Shown here in pieces: positions 9,049 to 17,955 of a stretch of 64,000 bases of DNA. The DNA lies in NCBI GenBank assembly GCA_035266865.1, contig DATFMR010000011.1:1-64000 (forward strand), in the 5' to 3' direction. The notes under the pieces were generated by a model. It did not search any database. It was not told the DNA's origin and saw nothing but the letters and a program-made list of their open reading frames with translations. Each line of letters starts with the position of its first letter. The stretch's first letter is position 1. This DNA is from JAKAGZ01 sp035266865. GTDB taxonomy: Bacteria > Bacteroidota > Ignavibacteria > Ignavibacteriales > Ignavibacteriaceae. Position numbers and translations under genes: made by a program.

Positions 9049-10572
9049 ATGGAAAATAATTACCTGTTAACATATTTATTGCTTACCCCGATGATCGGCG
9101 GATTACTCCTTCTCTTTATTAATAAATCAAAGGAAGATTTAATCCGTTATTTTGGATTGGGAATTTCAGTAGTTGCATTCATTATTTCTCTGATTCTTTA
9201 TTCTGGATTTGATGCAGGCAGCGGGGATTTCCAATTCGGTTTTAGATTTTTATGGATTTCCAATATCAATGTAAGTTACCACGTTGGAATTGATGGAATT
9301 TCTTTACTTCTGATTTTGCTTACAACATTTATAACTCCATTAACTTTAATTTCCAGCTGGTCAAGCATAAAGAAAAATGTAAAAGAATTTACATTCTTTA
9401 TGTTGATGCTTGAAGTTGGAATGCTTGGTGTTTTTGTATCTCTTGACCTTTTCTTATTCTATGTTTTCTGGGAAGTAATGCTGATACCGATGTATTTTAT
9501 TATAGGAATCTGGGGCGGGGACAGAAGAATTTATGCTTCAGTAAAGTTTTTTATTTATACAATGTTTGGCAGTCTCTTAATGCTTGTTGCAATTATCTGG
9601 CTTGCTGTTTATGCTTCCGGCCCGCTGGGACATTTTTCAACTGACCTTATTGAATTATATAAAGTTGGTCCGACAGTTCCGAAAACAATTCAACTTTATA
9701 TGTTCCTGGCATTCACTTTAAGTTTTGCAATCAAAGTTCCGTTGTTTCCGCTTCATACCTGGTTGCCGGATGCTCACGTTCAGGCACCAACGGCTGGTAG
9801 TGTTATTCTTGCTGCAGTTCTTTTGAAAATGGGGACATACGGTTTAATCAGATTTTGTTTACCGCTTTTCCCGCAGGCAGCAATTTATTTTGCCCCGGCA
9901 ATTTCTGTGCTTGCAGTAATTGGAATTATTTACGGAGCACTTGTGGCAATGGTACAAACCGATATGAAAAAGCTTGTTGCTTATTCTTCGGTTGCTCACC
10001 TTGGATTTGTAGTACTCGGTATTTTTGCAATGACATTTGAATCAATGCAGGGAGCTGTTATTCAAATGGTAAACCACGGATTATCAACAGGCGCATTATT
10101 CCTTTTGGTTGGAGTTCTTTATGAGAGAACACATACAAGGGTAATTGCGGAGTATGGCGGTATTGCAAAGCTTGTTCCTTTGTATGCCGTTGCTTTAATG
10201 ATTGCATCTTTATCTTCAATAGGATTGCCCGGACTGAACGGATTTGTTGGGGAATTTTTAATTCTTTTAGGCTCATTTAAATCACCTGTTTTAAATAGCT
10301 GGTGGTTTACGGTATTTGCCGCATCGGGAGTAATTTTTGCTGCTGTCTATTTACTCTGGATGTATCAAAGAGTTGTTTTTGGTGAAGTAAAAAATCCGAA
10401 ACTTAATACACTTAAAGATATGAACATGCGGGAAATTTTTGTTATGATCCCGATATTCATTTTTATTATTTGGATTGGAATTTATCCGAGCACTTTTTTA
10501 AATGTGTCTGCAAAGTCAGCTAATAAGGTTATTGAGCAGGTCTATACTCCTCAAAATGTAACTTTAAAGTAG
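9049..10572 (+). CDS. nuoM: NADH-quinone oxidoreductase subunit M
   Basis: A 507-residue antiporter-like subunit of Complex I (ND4 homologue). It has about 14 hydrophobic segments. The key glutamate is in FWEVMLIPMYFIIG and the conserved lysine region is in HTWLPDAHVQAPTAGS and LLKMGTYGLIR. It is transcribed with nuoL (four-base gap) and followed after nine bases by a NhaD-type antiporter rather than directly by nuoN, which is unusual. Confidence 0.96.
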   Translation: MENNYLLTYLLLTPMIGGLLLLFINKSKEDLIRYFGLGISVVAFIISLILYSGFDAGSGDFQFGFRFLWISNINVSYHVGIDGISLLLILLTTFITPLTLISSWSSIKKNVKEFTFFMLMLEVGMLGVFVSLDLFLFYVFWEVMLIPMYFIIGIWGGDRRIYASVKFFIYTMFGSLLMLVAIIWLAVYASGPLGHFSTDLIELYKVGPTVPKTIQLYMFLAFTLSFAIKVPLFPLHTWLPDAHVQAPTAGSVILAAVLLKMGTYGLIRFCLPLFPQAAIYFAPAISVLAVIGIIYGALVAMVQTDMKKLVAYSSVAHLGFVVLGIFAMTFESMQGAVIQMVNHGLSTGALFLLVGVLYERTHTRVIAEYGGIAKLVPLYAVALMIASLSSIGLPGLNGFVGEFLILLGSFKSPVLNSWWFTVFAASGVIFAAVYLLWMYQRVVFGEVKNPKLNTLKDMNMREIFVMIPIFIFIIWIGIYPSTFLNVSAKSANKVIEQVYTPQNVTLK

Positions 10573-10581
10573 GCTTTGTGT

Positions 10582-12024
10582 ATGCTGAAGAAGTTAAAAT
10601 ATTCTTTTATTGCGATTACTACGCTAATGTTCTTTGGAAGTATGAAATTATTTGCGGCTGCTGCGGCTGTTTCAGATACGCTGGGAACTACAGCAAAACC
10701 TGAACATGCAGGAACGCTTCCGGAAGTTTATATGGTATTACCGTTTGTTATTCTCTTATTAATGATAGCAACCGGACCTTTATTTTATAAACATTTCTGG
10801 GAAAAACATTATCCGAAAGTTTCTATTGTTCTTGGTGTAGTTGTAGTTGTTTATTACCTGGCGGTTTTAAATGATGAACACAGCCTGATGCATACATTTG
10901 CTGAATATATTTCATTTATAGCTTTGCTGAGTTCTTTATTTGTTGCTTCGGGTGGAATATTAATAAAGGTTGATAAAGAATCTACTCCAATGCTTAATGT
11001 ATTATTCCTTTTGTTTGGAGCAGTGATTGCAAATGTGATAGGAACAACCGGCGCATCAATGCTTTTGATAAGACCGTTTATAAAGATGAATCGTGAAAGA
11101 TTAAAACCTTATCATATTATCTTTTTTATTTTTGTCATTAGTAATGTTGGTGGTGCTCTTACTCCGATTGGAGATCCGCCATTGTTCCTTGGATTTTTAA
11201 GCGGCGTTCCTTTTTTCTGGGTAATCGATAATGTTTGGTTTATCTGGATTCCCGCTTTGCTTATGATTCTTTTAGTCTTTTATGTCTTTGATAAGATGAA
11301 CAAAACTGAATATGAAAAAATTGAATATTCAGGAAAAATTCAGTTTAAAGGATTTAAGAATCTTGGTTACCTGTTGATTATTATTATCTCGGTTTTTATA
11401 GATCCTGCAGTAATACCGGGAGTTCCGAGTCTTGCACCGCTTCCTTTTGGAATAAGGGAGATAATAATGTTTGCAGTTGTTTATTTTTCATATAAAGGTG
11501 CAGATACCGAAATTTTAAAGGCAAACGAATTTGATTTTGAGCCGATAAAAGAAGTTGCCTATTTGTTCATTGGAATTTTTGCTACAATGATTCCTGCTTT
11601 GCAATTAATTGCTAACGAAGCGCATGCACTTGGTCACAAATTGAATGCAGGTGTATTTTATTGGGCAACAGGTGGTCTCTCAGCGGTACTTGATAATACA
11701 CCTACATATATGAATTTTTTAAGTGCAGCAATAGGTAAATATTCAGCAGATATTGGGACAACATTGACTGTAACTAATAAAATGCATGTTATGCAATTTG
11801 TTGCTGCTGACCAAATTTATCTTCAAGCAATTTCCGTAGCGTCAGTCTTTTTTGGTGCAATAACGTACATTGGTAACGGTCCTAACTTTATGGTAAAATC
11901 AATTAGTGAAAGAGCAGGTATTCAGATGCCGAGTTTCTTTGCTTATATGGTAAAATACTCAATTGTAATATTAGTGCCGATTTATGCAGTTATCTGGCTT
12001 TTGTTTTTTTATGGTAAAGGATGA
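10582..12024 (+). CDS. Na+/H+ antiporter, NhaD / CitMHS_2-like
   Basis: A roughly 480-residue inner-membrane antiporter with about 12 hydrophobic segments after a hydrophobic N-terminus. The conserved ion-transporter motifs are NVIGTTGASMLLIRP and NVGGALTPIGDPPLFLGF, with DNTPTYMNF later. These fit the NhaD-type sodium:proton antiporter family (ion transporter superfamily). The ATG at 10582 is preferred over an in-frame TTG at 10576. The gene lies inside the nuo operon between nuoM and nuoN with nine- and minus-four-base junctions, so it is probably co-expressed with Complex I and may couple the proton gradient to sodium export. The transported ion is inferred from family, not seen. Confidence 0.85.
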   Translation: MLKKLKYSFIAITTLMFFGSMKLFAAAAAVSDTLGTTAKPEHAGTLPEVYMVLPFVILLLMIATGPLFYKHFWEKHYPKVSIVLGVVVVVYYLAVLNDEHSLMHTFAEYISFIALLSSLFVASGGILIKVDKESTPMLNVLFLLFGAVIANVIGTTGASMLLIRPFIKMNRERLKPYHIIFFIFVISNVGGALTPIGDPPLFLGFLSGVPFFWVIDNVWFIWIPALLMILLVFYVFDKMNKTEYEKIEYSGKIQFKGFKNLGYLLIIIISVFIDPAVIPGVPSLAPLPFGIREIIMFAVVYFSYKGADTEILKANEFDFEPIKEVAYLFIGIFATMIPALQLIANEAHALGHKLNAGVFYWATGGLSAVLDNTPTYMNFLSAAIGKYSADIGTTLTVTNKMHVMQFVAADQIYLQAISVASVFFGAITYIGNGPNFMVKSISERAGIQMPSFFAYMVKYSIVILVPIYAVIWLLFFYGKG

Positions 12025-12392
12025 TTATGAATACAATTGAAAATGCTTTAAACAAAAATTTAAATGGACTTTGTTATGGAAATAGAATTATACTTCCGTT
12101 TAATTGTACATTTTTGAAAGTAATAATTGAAGATGATATAATTACTGATTTTTCTCCGGCTTCCAAAGGAATTTATGTCAGGGAGAAAGATGATTTTACA
12201 GAACTTTATTTTTTAGAAATAAATAATGTAAAAGAGACTGTCTCTAAATATGAAAACATAAAACTTGTTGCCGTAGAAAAGGGTGATAACCTTTTTGATT
12301 TGAAGAATCATAAAAAAATTGCTCTTTACATTGAAGAAAAACATAATGTAAAAATTGAAAAAACTGAAGACGACATTTTATTTATTGAATAA
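12021..12392 (+). CDS. Hypothetical protein inside the nuo operon
   Basis: A 123-residue soluble protein not recognised from any family. Its ATG overlaps the antiporter stop codon (ATGA), which suggests translational coupling; a second ATG is two codons in (12027). The sequence is acidic/lysine-rich without a signal peptide or membrane helix, with predicted alternating strands (LPFNCTFLKVIIEDD, VREKDDFTELYFLEI). Position between a Na+/H+ antiporter and nuoN hints at a role with that complex, but no function can be assigned. Confidence 0.7.
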   Translation: MIMNTIENALNKNLNGLCYGNRIILPFNCTFLKVIIEDDIITDFSPASKGIYVREKDDFTELYFLEINNVKETVSKYENIKLVAVEKGDNLFDLKNHKKIALYIEEKHNVKIEKTEDDILFIE

Positions 12393-12394
12393 TT

Positions 12395-12427
12395 AAGCCT
12401 GCTTACAGGCAGGCTAGCCACAGGCTT
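12395..12427 (+). repeat. GC-rich palindromic repeat in the nuo operon
   Basis: A small palindrome, AGCCTGC-TTACAG-GCAGGCT (12396-12415), with an outer alternative pairing AAGCCTG (12395-12401) with CAGGCTT (12421-12427). It is much more GC-rich than the surroundings and sits three bases after the preceding stop, just before nuoN. It looks like a dispersed REP-type element or a processing hairpin. Only one copy was noticed here. Confidence 0.45.
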
Positions 12428-12432
12428 TAAAT

Positions 12433-13863
12433 ATGCTGAATAACATACAAGAATTTAATAACATTTTACCATTAGTAATTTTAGGCGGAGGAATAGTCCT
12501 CTCGCTTTTAATTGAAATGTATTCCGACAAAAGTGAAAAAGTACTGCCATGGTTTTCCGTAGTGCTTTTGCTTGCTGCCGGATTTTATTCTTTAATATCG
12601 GTTAATGATATATCGGTGGTTTTCAAAGATATGTTAAGAACCGGTGGAAACGTAAATATTTTTTACTTCATATTTACTTTTGGTGCTGCTCTAGTATGTT
12701 TATTATCAATAGATTACCTTAAAAAATATGGAGCTTACTATGGTGAGTTTTATATCCTTGTGCAATCTTCTGTGCTTGGAATGATGTTTATGGCAGGAGC
12801 TGAAGACATTTTTATGATCTTCTTAGGTCTTGAGCTGATGTCAATTTCATTTTATGTTTTAGCCGGCATCAACAGGAAAAAATTAAATGCTAATGAAGCT
12901 TCTCTAAAATATTTCTTACTTGGCGCATTTGCTACAGGGTTTATAGTTTATGGAATTGCACTTATTTACGGATCTGCACAAACAACTTCAATTGACATAA
13001 TTGCTCAGAAATTTCCTGAGTTATCAACAAATATACTTTTTATTACCGGCGTTCTTCTTTTCCTTATTGGATTTTCATTTAAAGTAGCTGCTTTTCCTTT
13101 TCATATGTGGGTACCGGATGTTTATGAAGGATCAGCAACAACTGTTGCGGGATTATTCTCTACCGGTGGTAAAGCCGCTGCATTTGCTGCAATTATAGTA
13201 ACTCTTGGTTCAGTGTTTAACGGAATTGATCACAACATTTTTGAGCCTTACCTGGCTGTTATAGCCGTCCTCTCTATGCTTTTCGGCAGCATTGTGGCAA
13301 TATCACAGGATAATATTAAAAGAATGCTTGCATACTCTTCTATAGCTCACGCAGGCTATATGCTAATTGGGCTTGCAGCCGGAAATTACGATGGACAGGC
13401 TGGTATTATTTTTTATCTTGCAGCATATACATTTATGAATCTTGGAGCATTTGGAATTGTTGCAATTATTGAAGGAAAGGAAGAAGCGAATTTGAATTTG
13501 AGTTCATATTCAGGACTCGCTTCTCGTCAACCAATGCTTGCAGCTCTTTTATCACTATTTATGTTTTCTCTTGCCGGAATTCCTCCATTCGCAGGATTCT
13601 TCGGTAAATATTATGTCTTTATTGCAGCAATTAAAGCACACTTAACCTGGCTCGCAATAGTGGGAGTAATTTCAAGTGTAATTAGTGTTTACTTCTATTT
13701 AAGAGTTGTTGTTCTGATGTACTTTAAAGAACAAGAAACAGAAGTATCCGTTGAAAATACAAATTCAGGACTACTTGCAGTTATGATATCTGTTTTACTG
13801 GTAATTGTAATAGGAATTGCTCCTGGTTCTCTCATCGATTTAATTTCCTCATTCTTGAAATAG
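12433..13863 (+). CDS. nuoN: NADH-quinone oxidoreductase subunit N
   Basis: A 476-residue antiporter-like subunit of Complex I (ND2 homologue), at normal bacterial length. The channel glutamate is in FLGLELMSISFYVLAG and the conserved loop FPFHMWVPDVYEGSATTVAG follows; LAYSSIAHAGYMLIG is also typical. It closes the membrane-arm cluster. It is separated from the preceding small gene by a GC-rich palindrome, and followed by a 9-bp AT-rich hairpin. Confidence 0.95.
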   Translation: MLNNIQEFNNILPLVILGGGIVLSLLIEMYSDKSEKVLPWFSVVLLLAAGFYSLISVNDISVVFKDMLRTGGNVNIFYFIFTFGAALVCLLSIDYLKKYGAYYGEFYILVQSSVLGMMFMAGAEDIFMIFLGLELMSISFYVLAGINRKKLNANEASLKYFLLGAFATGFIVYGIALIYGSAQTTSIDIIAQKFPELSTNILFITGVLLFLIGFSFKVAAFPFHMWVPDVYEGSATTVAGLFSTGGKAAAFAAIIVTLGSVFNGIDHNIFEPYLAVIAVLSMLFGSIVAISQDNIKRMLAYSSIAHAGYMLIGLAAGNYDGQAGIIFYLAAYTFMNLGAFGIVAIIEGKEEANLNLSSYSGLASRQPMLAALLSLFMFSLAGIPPFAGFFGKYYVFIAAIKAHLTWLAIVGVISSVISVYFYLRVVVLMYFKEQETEVSVENTNSGLLAVMISVLLVIVIGIAPGSLIDLISSFLK

Positions 13864-13867
13864 TTTA

Positions 13868-13893
13868 CAATTATTTGTATTCATAAATAATTG
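13868..13893 (+). terminator. AT-rich hairpin after nuoN
   Basis: CAATTATTT and AAATAATTG form a perfect 9-bp stem with an 8-base loop, four bases past the nuoN stop. There is no strong T run, so it may be a weak terminator or an mRNA-stabilising end. Confidence 0.3.
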
Positions 13894-13944
13894 ATTTATA
13901 GCTATTTTAAATAAGAATTAAACCTCCGAAATAAAGGTGGAATT

Positions 13945-15510
13945 ATGATACCGCTTTTTTCAAACCAGCAAATTCGCGAAATGGATGAATTTGCAATTAA
14001 TAAACTTAAGTACCCTAGCATCGTTCTAATGGAGAATGCTGCCCGGAGCATATTTGAGATTTTAAATAATAAAATTCTCTTAGCAAAAAAAATAAAGATG
14101 GTAGGGGCAGTTTGCGGAAAAGGGAATAACGGTGGAGATGGATTTGCAGTTCTAAGGCATATTGCAAATGCAGGGTATAAAGTTAACGTTGTTTATGTTG
14201 GTGATCCAAAAGAAATGTCCCCTGATTGCCTTACTAATTTTAAAATATTGAGGGAACTAGGAAATCACAATAAAAATATTTTATTACAAAAATATTATTC
14301 ATTAAAAGATATTAATTTGCTTGCCCGTTGTGATATAATAATCGATGCTATGCTTGGAAGCGGAACAACAAGTGATTTAAGAAAACCTTATGATGAAATT
14401 GTTAATACACTGAATAAATTAAAAACTACAAAGATTGCAATCGACATTCCCACTGGTCTTGATTCAGATACAGGTTATGGCAAAATAATTTTCAACTCAG
14501 ATTTAACTATTACGCTTAGTGAATTTAAGAAAGGACTTTTCTTTAATGATGGTTATACAAATTGCGGTAAAGTTATTAAAGGCAGTATTGGGCTGGATGA
14601 AAATTTTTATGATAACCTTGACATAAAGGATTTTTTAGTTGAACCAGAAGATGCTTTAGAGTTTTTACCAAAGAAAAAGAAGTCAGTTCATAAATATTCG
14701 GCGGGTAAAGTGCTAACAATTGCCGGTTCGGGCTCATTCCCCGGGGCAGCTGCACTTACTGCCAGGTCTGCATTAAAGATAGGAGCAGGTTCGTCAATCC
14801 TGGTAGTACCAAAATCCATTAGAAAGTTTATTTATAAAAAAGTTAATGAAGTTGTCCTTCATCCTTATGAAGATGAAGGTAGTGAATTTTTATCTACGAG
14901 TAATATTAAGGAACTCAGGGAAAAAATAAAGTGGGCTGATGCAGTTGCAATAGGGCCCGGATTGGGAAGGGAAGAAGAAACTATTGAGGCTGTTCTAAAA
15001 ATATTAAAAGAAAGATTATGTCCCCGTTTTGTAATTGATGCTGATGCGATATTTGCTTTGAGTAACGGAAAATTTAAAGATATTGACCTTCACGATTTTA
15101 TGCTTACGCCACACTACGGAGAATTTGCTAATCTTATTGATGTCGAGCTTAGCGAGCTTAAAAAAAATATTTTACAATTTGGTACAAACTTTTCAACAAC
15201 TACCGGTTCTTACTTAGTATTGAAAGGGGCGCCAACAATTATATTTTCTCCTGATGGTGAAAAATTTATAAACTGTGCTGGAAATCCAGGTATGGCAAAG
15301 TTTGGAACTGGTGATGTTTTGACAGGTGTCCTTGCCGGGTTAATTGCTCAATCTGAAGAACTTGAAAATGCAATAGTTTCTGGAGTATATTTACATAGTC
15401 TTTCGGCTGACTTGTTATTAAAATATTTTACGGAATATTCATTTACAGCCGAAGATATTATTAAAAATTTACCCAAAGCTATTACATTTCTGAGGAAATC
15501 CTTTGCTTAA
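13945..15510 (+). CDS. nnr: Bifunctional NAD(P)H-hydrate repair enzyme
   Basis: A 521-residue fusion that repairs damaged NADH/NADPH hydrates. The N-terminal YjeF_N domain (about 1-215) epimerises the S and R hydrates; its glycine-rich motif is CGKGNNGGDGFAVLRH. The C-terminal domain (about 230-515), a ribokinase-like dehydratase, removes water using ADP; GSFPGAAALTARSALK, AIGPGLGR and the signature NPGMAKFGTGDVLTGVLAG with the catalytic Asp are intact. The RBS AGGTGGAA precedes the ATG. The next gene overlaps its end by eight bases. Confidence 0.95.
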   Translation: MIPLFSNQQIREMDEFAINKLKYPSIVLMENAARSIFEILNNKILLAKKIKMVGAVCGKGNNGGDGFAVLRHIANAGYKVNVVYVGDPKEMSPDCLTNFKILRELGNHNKNILLQKYYSLKDINLLARCDIIIDAMLGSGTTSDLRKPYDEIVNTLNKLKTTKIAIDIPTGLDSDTGYGKIIFNSDLTITLSEFKKGLFFNDGYTNCGKVIKGSIGLDENFYDNLDIKDFLVEPEDALEFLPKKKKSVHKYSAGKVLTIAGSGSFPGAAALTARSALKIGAGSSILVVPKSIRKFIYKKVNEVVLHPYEDEGSEFLSTSNIKELREKIKWADAVAIGPGLGREEETIEAVLKILKERLCPRFVIDADAIFALSNGKFKDIDLHDFMLTPHYGEFANLIDVELSELKKNILQFGTNFSTTTGSYLVLKGAPTIIFSPDGEKFINCAGNPGMAKFGTGDVLTGVLAGLIAQSEELENAIVSGVYLHSLSADLLLKYFTEYSFTAEDIIKNLPKAITFLRKSFA

Positions 15511-15898
15511 TTTTTTTGAAAAGAATAAAATATCCCTTGTTTATCTGCCTCTGGCACTTTATTGGGCGGTATTAATTACACTAACTTCTTTGCCGGGAAG
15601 AGATCTGCCAAATATTAAAGTCAGTGATAAAATCGAACATATTATTGCCTTTTGCGGATTAGCAATTCTCTTAAAAATGACGTTGATGGTGCAAAACAAA
15701 TTTGAAAATTTTAAAAGGAATTCATCTTTATTTACACTCATTATAATTGGGATATATGCCGGTTTGGATGAATTGCACCAACTTTTTATTCCCGGAAGAA
15801 GTTGTGATATCTTAGACTGGCTGGCGGATATGACAGGGGCGTTTATTGCTGCTTTTTTAATCGGTTTTATTCTTAAAAAATTTTCCTTAAATTCTTAA
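15503..15898 (+). CDS. VanZ-like membrane protein
   Basis: A 131-residue protein with about four hydrophobic segments. The motifs SDKIEHIIAFCGLAILL and GLDELHQLFIPGRSCDILDWLADMTGA are the VanZ-like signature (buried His, Glu and Asp). Members occur widely; apart from VanZ's link to teicoplanin resistance their function is mostly unknown. The start is a TTG (15503) with a good ribosome site GAGGA six bases before it, overlapping the nnr stop, so translation is probably coupled. Confidence 0.85.
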   Translation: MLNFFEKNKISLVYLPLALYWAVLITLTSLPGRDLPNIKVSDKIEHIIAFCGLAILLKMTLMVQNKFENFKRNSSLFTLIIIGIYAGLDELHQLFIPGRSCDILDWLADMTGAFIAAFLIGFILKKFSLNS

Positions 15899-16029
15899 TA
15901 GGTTGCTATTTCATTCAATTAAATAAATTAAAATTGGAACAGACGGCCAGTTTTGTAGTAAAATAAATAAAGAAGTAATTGACAAAAAATCGGGTATTTG
16001 TTAACTTAATGGACAGTTTTAAGTCTAAC

Positions 16030-16037
16030 AGGAGGTG
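16030..16037 (+). promoter_or_regulatory. Strong Shine-Dalgarno before tonB
   Basis: AGGAGGTG lies eight bases before the ATG at 16046. It is almost a perfect anti-16S match and fixes the start. Such strong sites are uncommon in many Bacteroidota. Confidence 0.7.
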
Positions 16038-16045
16038 CGGTAATA

Positions 16046-16699
16046 ATGGCTCTTAAAAAAAATCCTAAGGCCGAGCTAAGGGGAAAATATCAGAAATATT
16101 TTGAAGTAAGTCTGATTGTTTCTCTCGCTGTGTTGATCGTAGCATTTAAATTTTTCCCACATTTAAAGGAAGCTGAAAAAATTGCAACGGACACACAGGA
16201 ATTATTCAATGTTGAAGATGTGCAACAGACCAAACAGGAGAACAGACCTCCACCTCCTCCAAAACCACCAATTCCGATAGAGGCACCTTCAGATGATGTA
16301 TTGGAGGATATTGAAATTAGTTCAACAGAATTAAATGTGAACGAAGAGGTAAAAGCTCCACCACCACCTCCTGAAAAGAAGGTTGAAGAAGAACCAACTT
16401 ATTTTGTTGCAGTTGAAGATATGCCTGAGCCTATTGGGGGAATTGCTGCAATTCAAAGTAAAATAGTTTATCCGGAAATTGCAAAAAGAGCAGGCGTTGA
16501 AGGTAGAGTTTTTATTACCGCATTTGTTAATGAACAGGGAGTAGTTACAAAAGCGGTTGTACTTAAAGGTATAGGTGCTGGATGTGATGAAGCTGCACTT
16601 GAAGCTGTAAAAGCTACAAAGTTTAAGCCAGGTAGGCAAAGAGGTCAACCTGTAAAAGTACAAGTCTCTGTTCCTGTTGTATTTAGATTAAATAATTAA
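16046..16699 (+). CDS. tonB: Energy transducer TonB
   Basis: A 217-residue inner-membrane-anchored protein that passes proton-motive energy to outer-membrane receptors such as those at 1-4241. One N-terminal transmembrane helix (about residues 22-40) precedes a proline-rich periplasmic spacer (RPPPPPKPP, PPPPPEKK). The C-terminal TonB domain (about 125-217) has the family pattern YPEIAKRAGVEGRVFI, GCDEAALEAVKATKFKPGRQ and a closing PVVFRL strand. A strong ribosome site and a terminator frame it as a single-gene unit; exbB and exbD are not in the window. Confidence 0.93.
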   Translation: MALKKNPKAELRGKYQKYFEVSLIVSLAVLIVAFKFFPHLKEAEKIATDTQELFNVEDVQQTKQENRPPPPPKPPIPIEAPSDDVLEDIEISSTELNVNEEVKAPPPPPEKKVEEEPTYFVAVEDMPEPIGGIAAIQSKIVYPEIAKRAGVEGRVFITAFVNEQGVVTKAVVLKGIGAGCDEAALEAVKATKFKPGRQRGQPVKVQVSVPVVFRLNN

Positions 16700-16722
16700 A
16701 AAATTGATTATTTGTTGTTTTT

Positions 16723-16753
16723 ATAGGCACTCTTCGAGTGCCTATTTTATTTT
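16723..16753 (+). terminator. Rho-independent terminator after tonB
   Basis: A ten-base-pair stem ATAGGCACTC / GAGTGCCTAT with a very short TTC loop, then TTTTATTTT. It lies 24 bases past the tonB stop and marks the end of that transcript. Confidence 0.9.
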
Positions 16754-16898
16754 AAATTCCCTCTACCTTTTGAAATCATTATGTTGCAGAGTTTTTACAA
16801 TTTGAGTAATTTTAATATTATTTTTATTACTTAATTGTACCTAAATGAAAGTTCTTACCAAATTTAAGTGTCTCATTAATACCGGAATTTACTCTTAA

Positions 16899-17933
16899 AT
16901 GCTACGTGCAAATAGAGATATTAAGTCTAAAAGATTAATTACTTCAGCAATAATTATGGTAATTATTCTGGATCTTATATCCCTATATTTTTTTAAATAT
17001 AAAAATCAGCACTTATCTATTTCAAATTTTGACTTATCAAATAAAGGTAACCTATTTAACTTGATTTTCAGTCTCATTCTCATTGTAGAAATTTTTCTAT
17101 ACTTACATTACAAAAAGACTAAATATCAAACTGGGATATTGCTTGGTTTCACCCTTTCTATGACGCTTATATTAATATTAGCACAATTGTTCGTTGTTAT
17201 AAAAATTCCTTTGCCTAATTACTATATTTTGGACCATTCATTGAGGGATTTTATTAAGGTTATTTTATTCTCAAGTTTTCAATTTGTACAATTTCTTTTC
17301 ATTTCCTATTTAGGGCTTTCTTTATTAAGGACAAAGGAATTGTTATTTACCAGATCCATAGTAAATTCTATAGCGATATCAATTTTATTATTAATTTATG
17401 CTTTCATAAATCTTTACGGTTCAAAAGTAGCTGATTTAAATGAAATCAAAAATAAGAAAAATAATTACGTTGGAGTTGTTCTTGGTGCCGCAGTCTGGCC
17501 GAAAAATATGCCTAGCCCAAGTCTGGCCTCACGAACGGATAAAGCTTATGAATTATTAAAGAAAGGTATTATAAAAAAGATTCAACTAACAGGAGGGCAC
17601 GCGCCTGGAGAAATGAGTGAATCCGAGGTCGCTTATAAATATTTAATAAATAAGGGGATTAAGCCGGATGATATCTGGATTGAAAAGAGAACAGCTTCAA
17701 CTAATGAACAAATAAGATTTATTAAAAGTAATTTAGTAGAAAATAAAAACATCAGGAATATTATTGTCATTTCAGATTCTTATCATTTAAAACGAATTCA
17801 GGAGATTTGTAATTTTTTCAATATTCAAATAAAGGTAGTTGCATCTGATCTTAGTGTTGGCAGTGAAAATAGAATATACCATAAGACTAAAGAAAGCATT
17901 GCTTTAGCAGTTTTTTGGTTTTTTGCATTATAA
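16899..17933 (+). CDS. YdcF/ElyC-like DUF218 membrane protein
   Basis: A 344-residue protein. The first about 180 residues hold five hydrophobic helices; the C-terminal part (about 190-325) is a DUF218 domain: VGVVLGAAVWPKNMPSPSL, the acidic/Arg motif SRTDKAYELLKKG, LTGGHAPGEMSESEVA, and the STNEQI and ISDSYHLKR stretches. Family members (SanA, ElyC, YdcF) are linked to envelope integrity, but the reaction is not established. A leucine dehydrogenase gene begins 22 bases later. Confidence 0.85.
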   Translation: MLRANRDIKSKRLITSAIIMVIILDLISLYFFKYKNQHLSISNFDLSNKGNLFNLIFSLILIVEIFLYLHYKKTKYQTGILLGFTLSMTLILILAQLFVVIKIPLPNYYILDHSLRDFIKVILFSSFQFVQFLFISYLGLSLLRTKELLFTRSIVNSIAISILLLIYAFINLYGSKVADLNEIKNKKNNYVGVVLGAAVWPKNMPSPSLASRTDKAYELLKKGIIKKIQLTGGHAPGEMSESEVAYKYLINKGIKPDDIWIEKRTASTNEQIRFIKSNLVENKNIRNIIVISDSYHLKRIQEICNFFNIQIKVVASDLSVGSENRIYHKTKESIALAVFWFFAL

Positions 17934-17955
17934 ATCAATTATATAGGTGAAAAGT

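Noticed and set aside
15551..15567. TGGCAC followed by TTGGG, resembling a sigma-54 site
   Set aside because: It lies inside the VanZ-like gene, the -12 part does not match and there is no target gene just downstream.
15979..16007. TTGACA with a weak -10 (TAACTT) before tonB
   Set aside because: The -10 matches only three of six bases; the -35 alone is not enough in AT-rich DNA.
16331..16663. Minus-strand 110-residue frame across tonB
   Set aside because: It is a low-complexity shadow of the proline-rich and C-terminal coding region of tonB.
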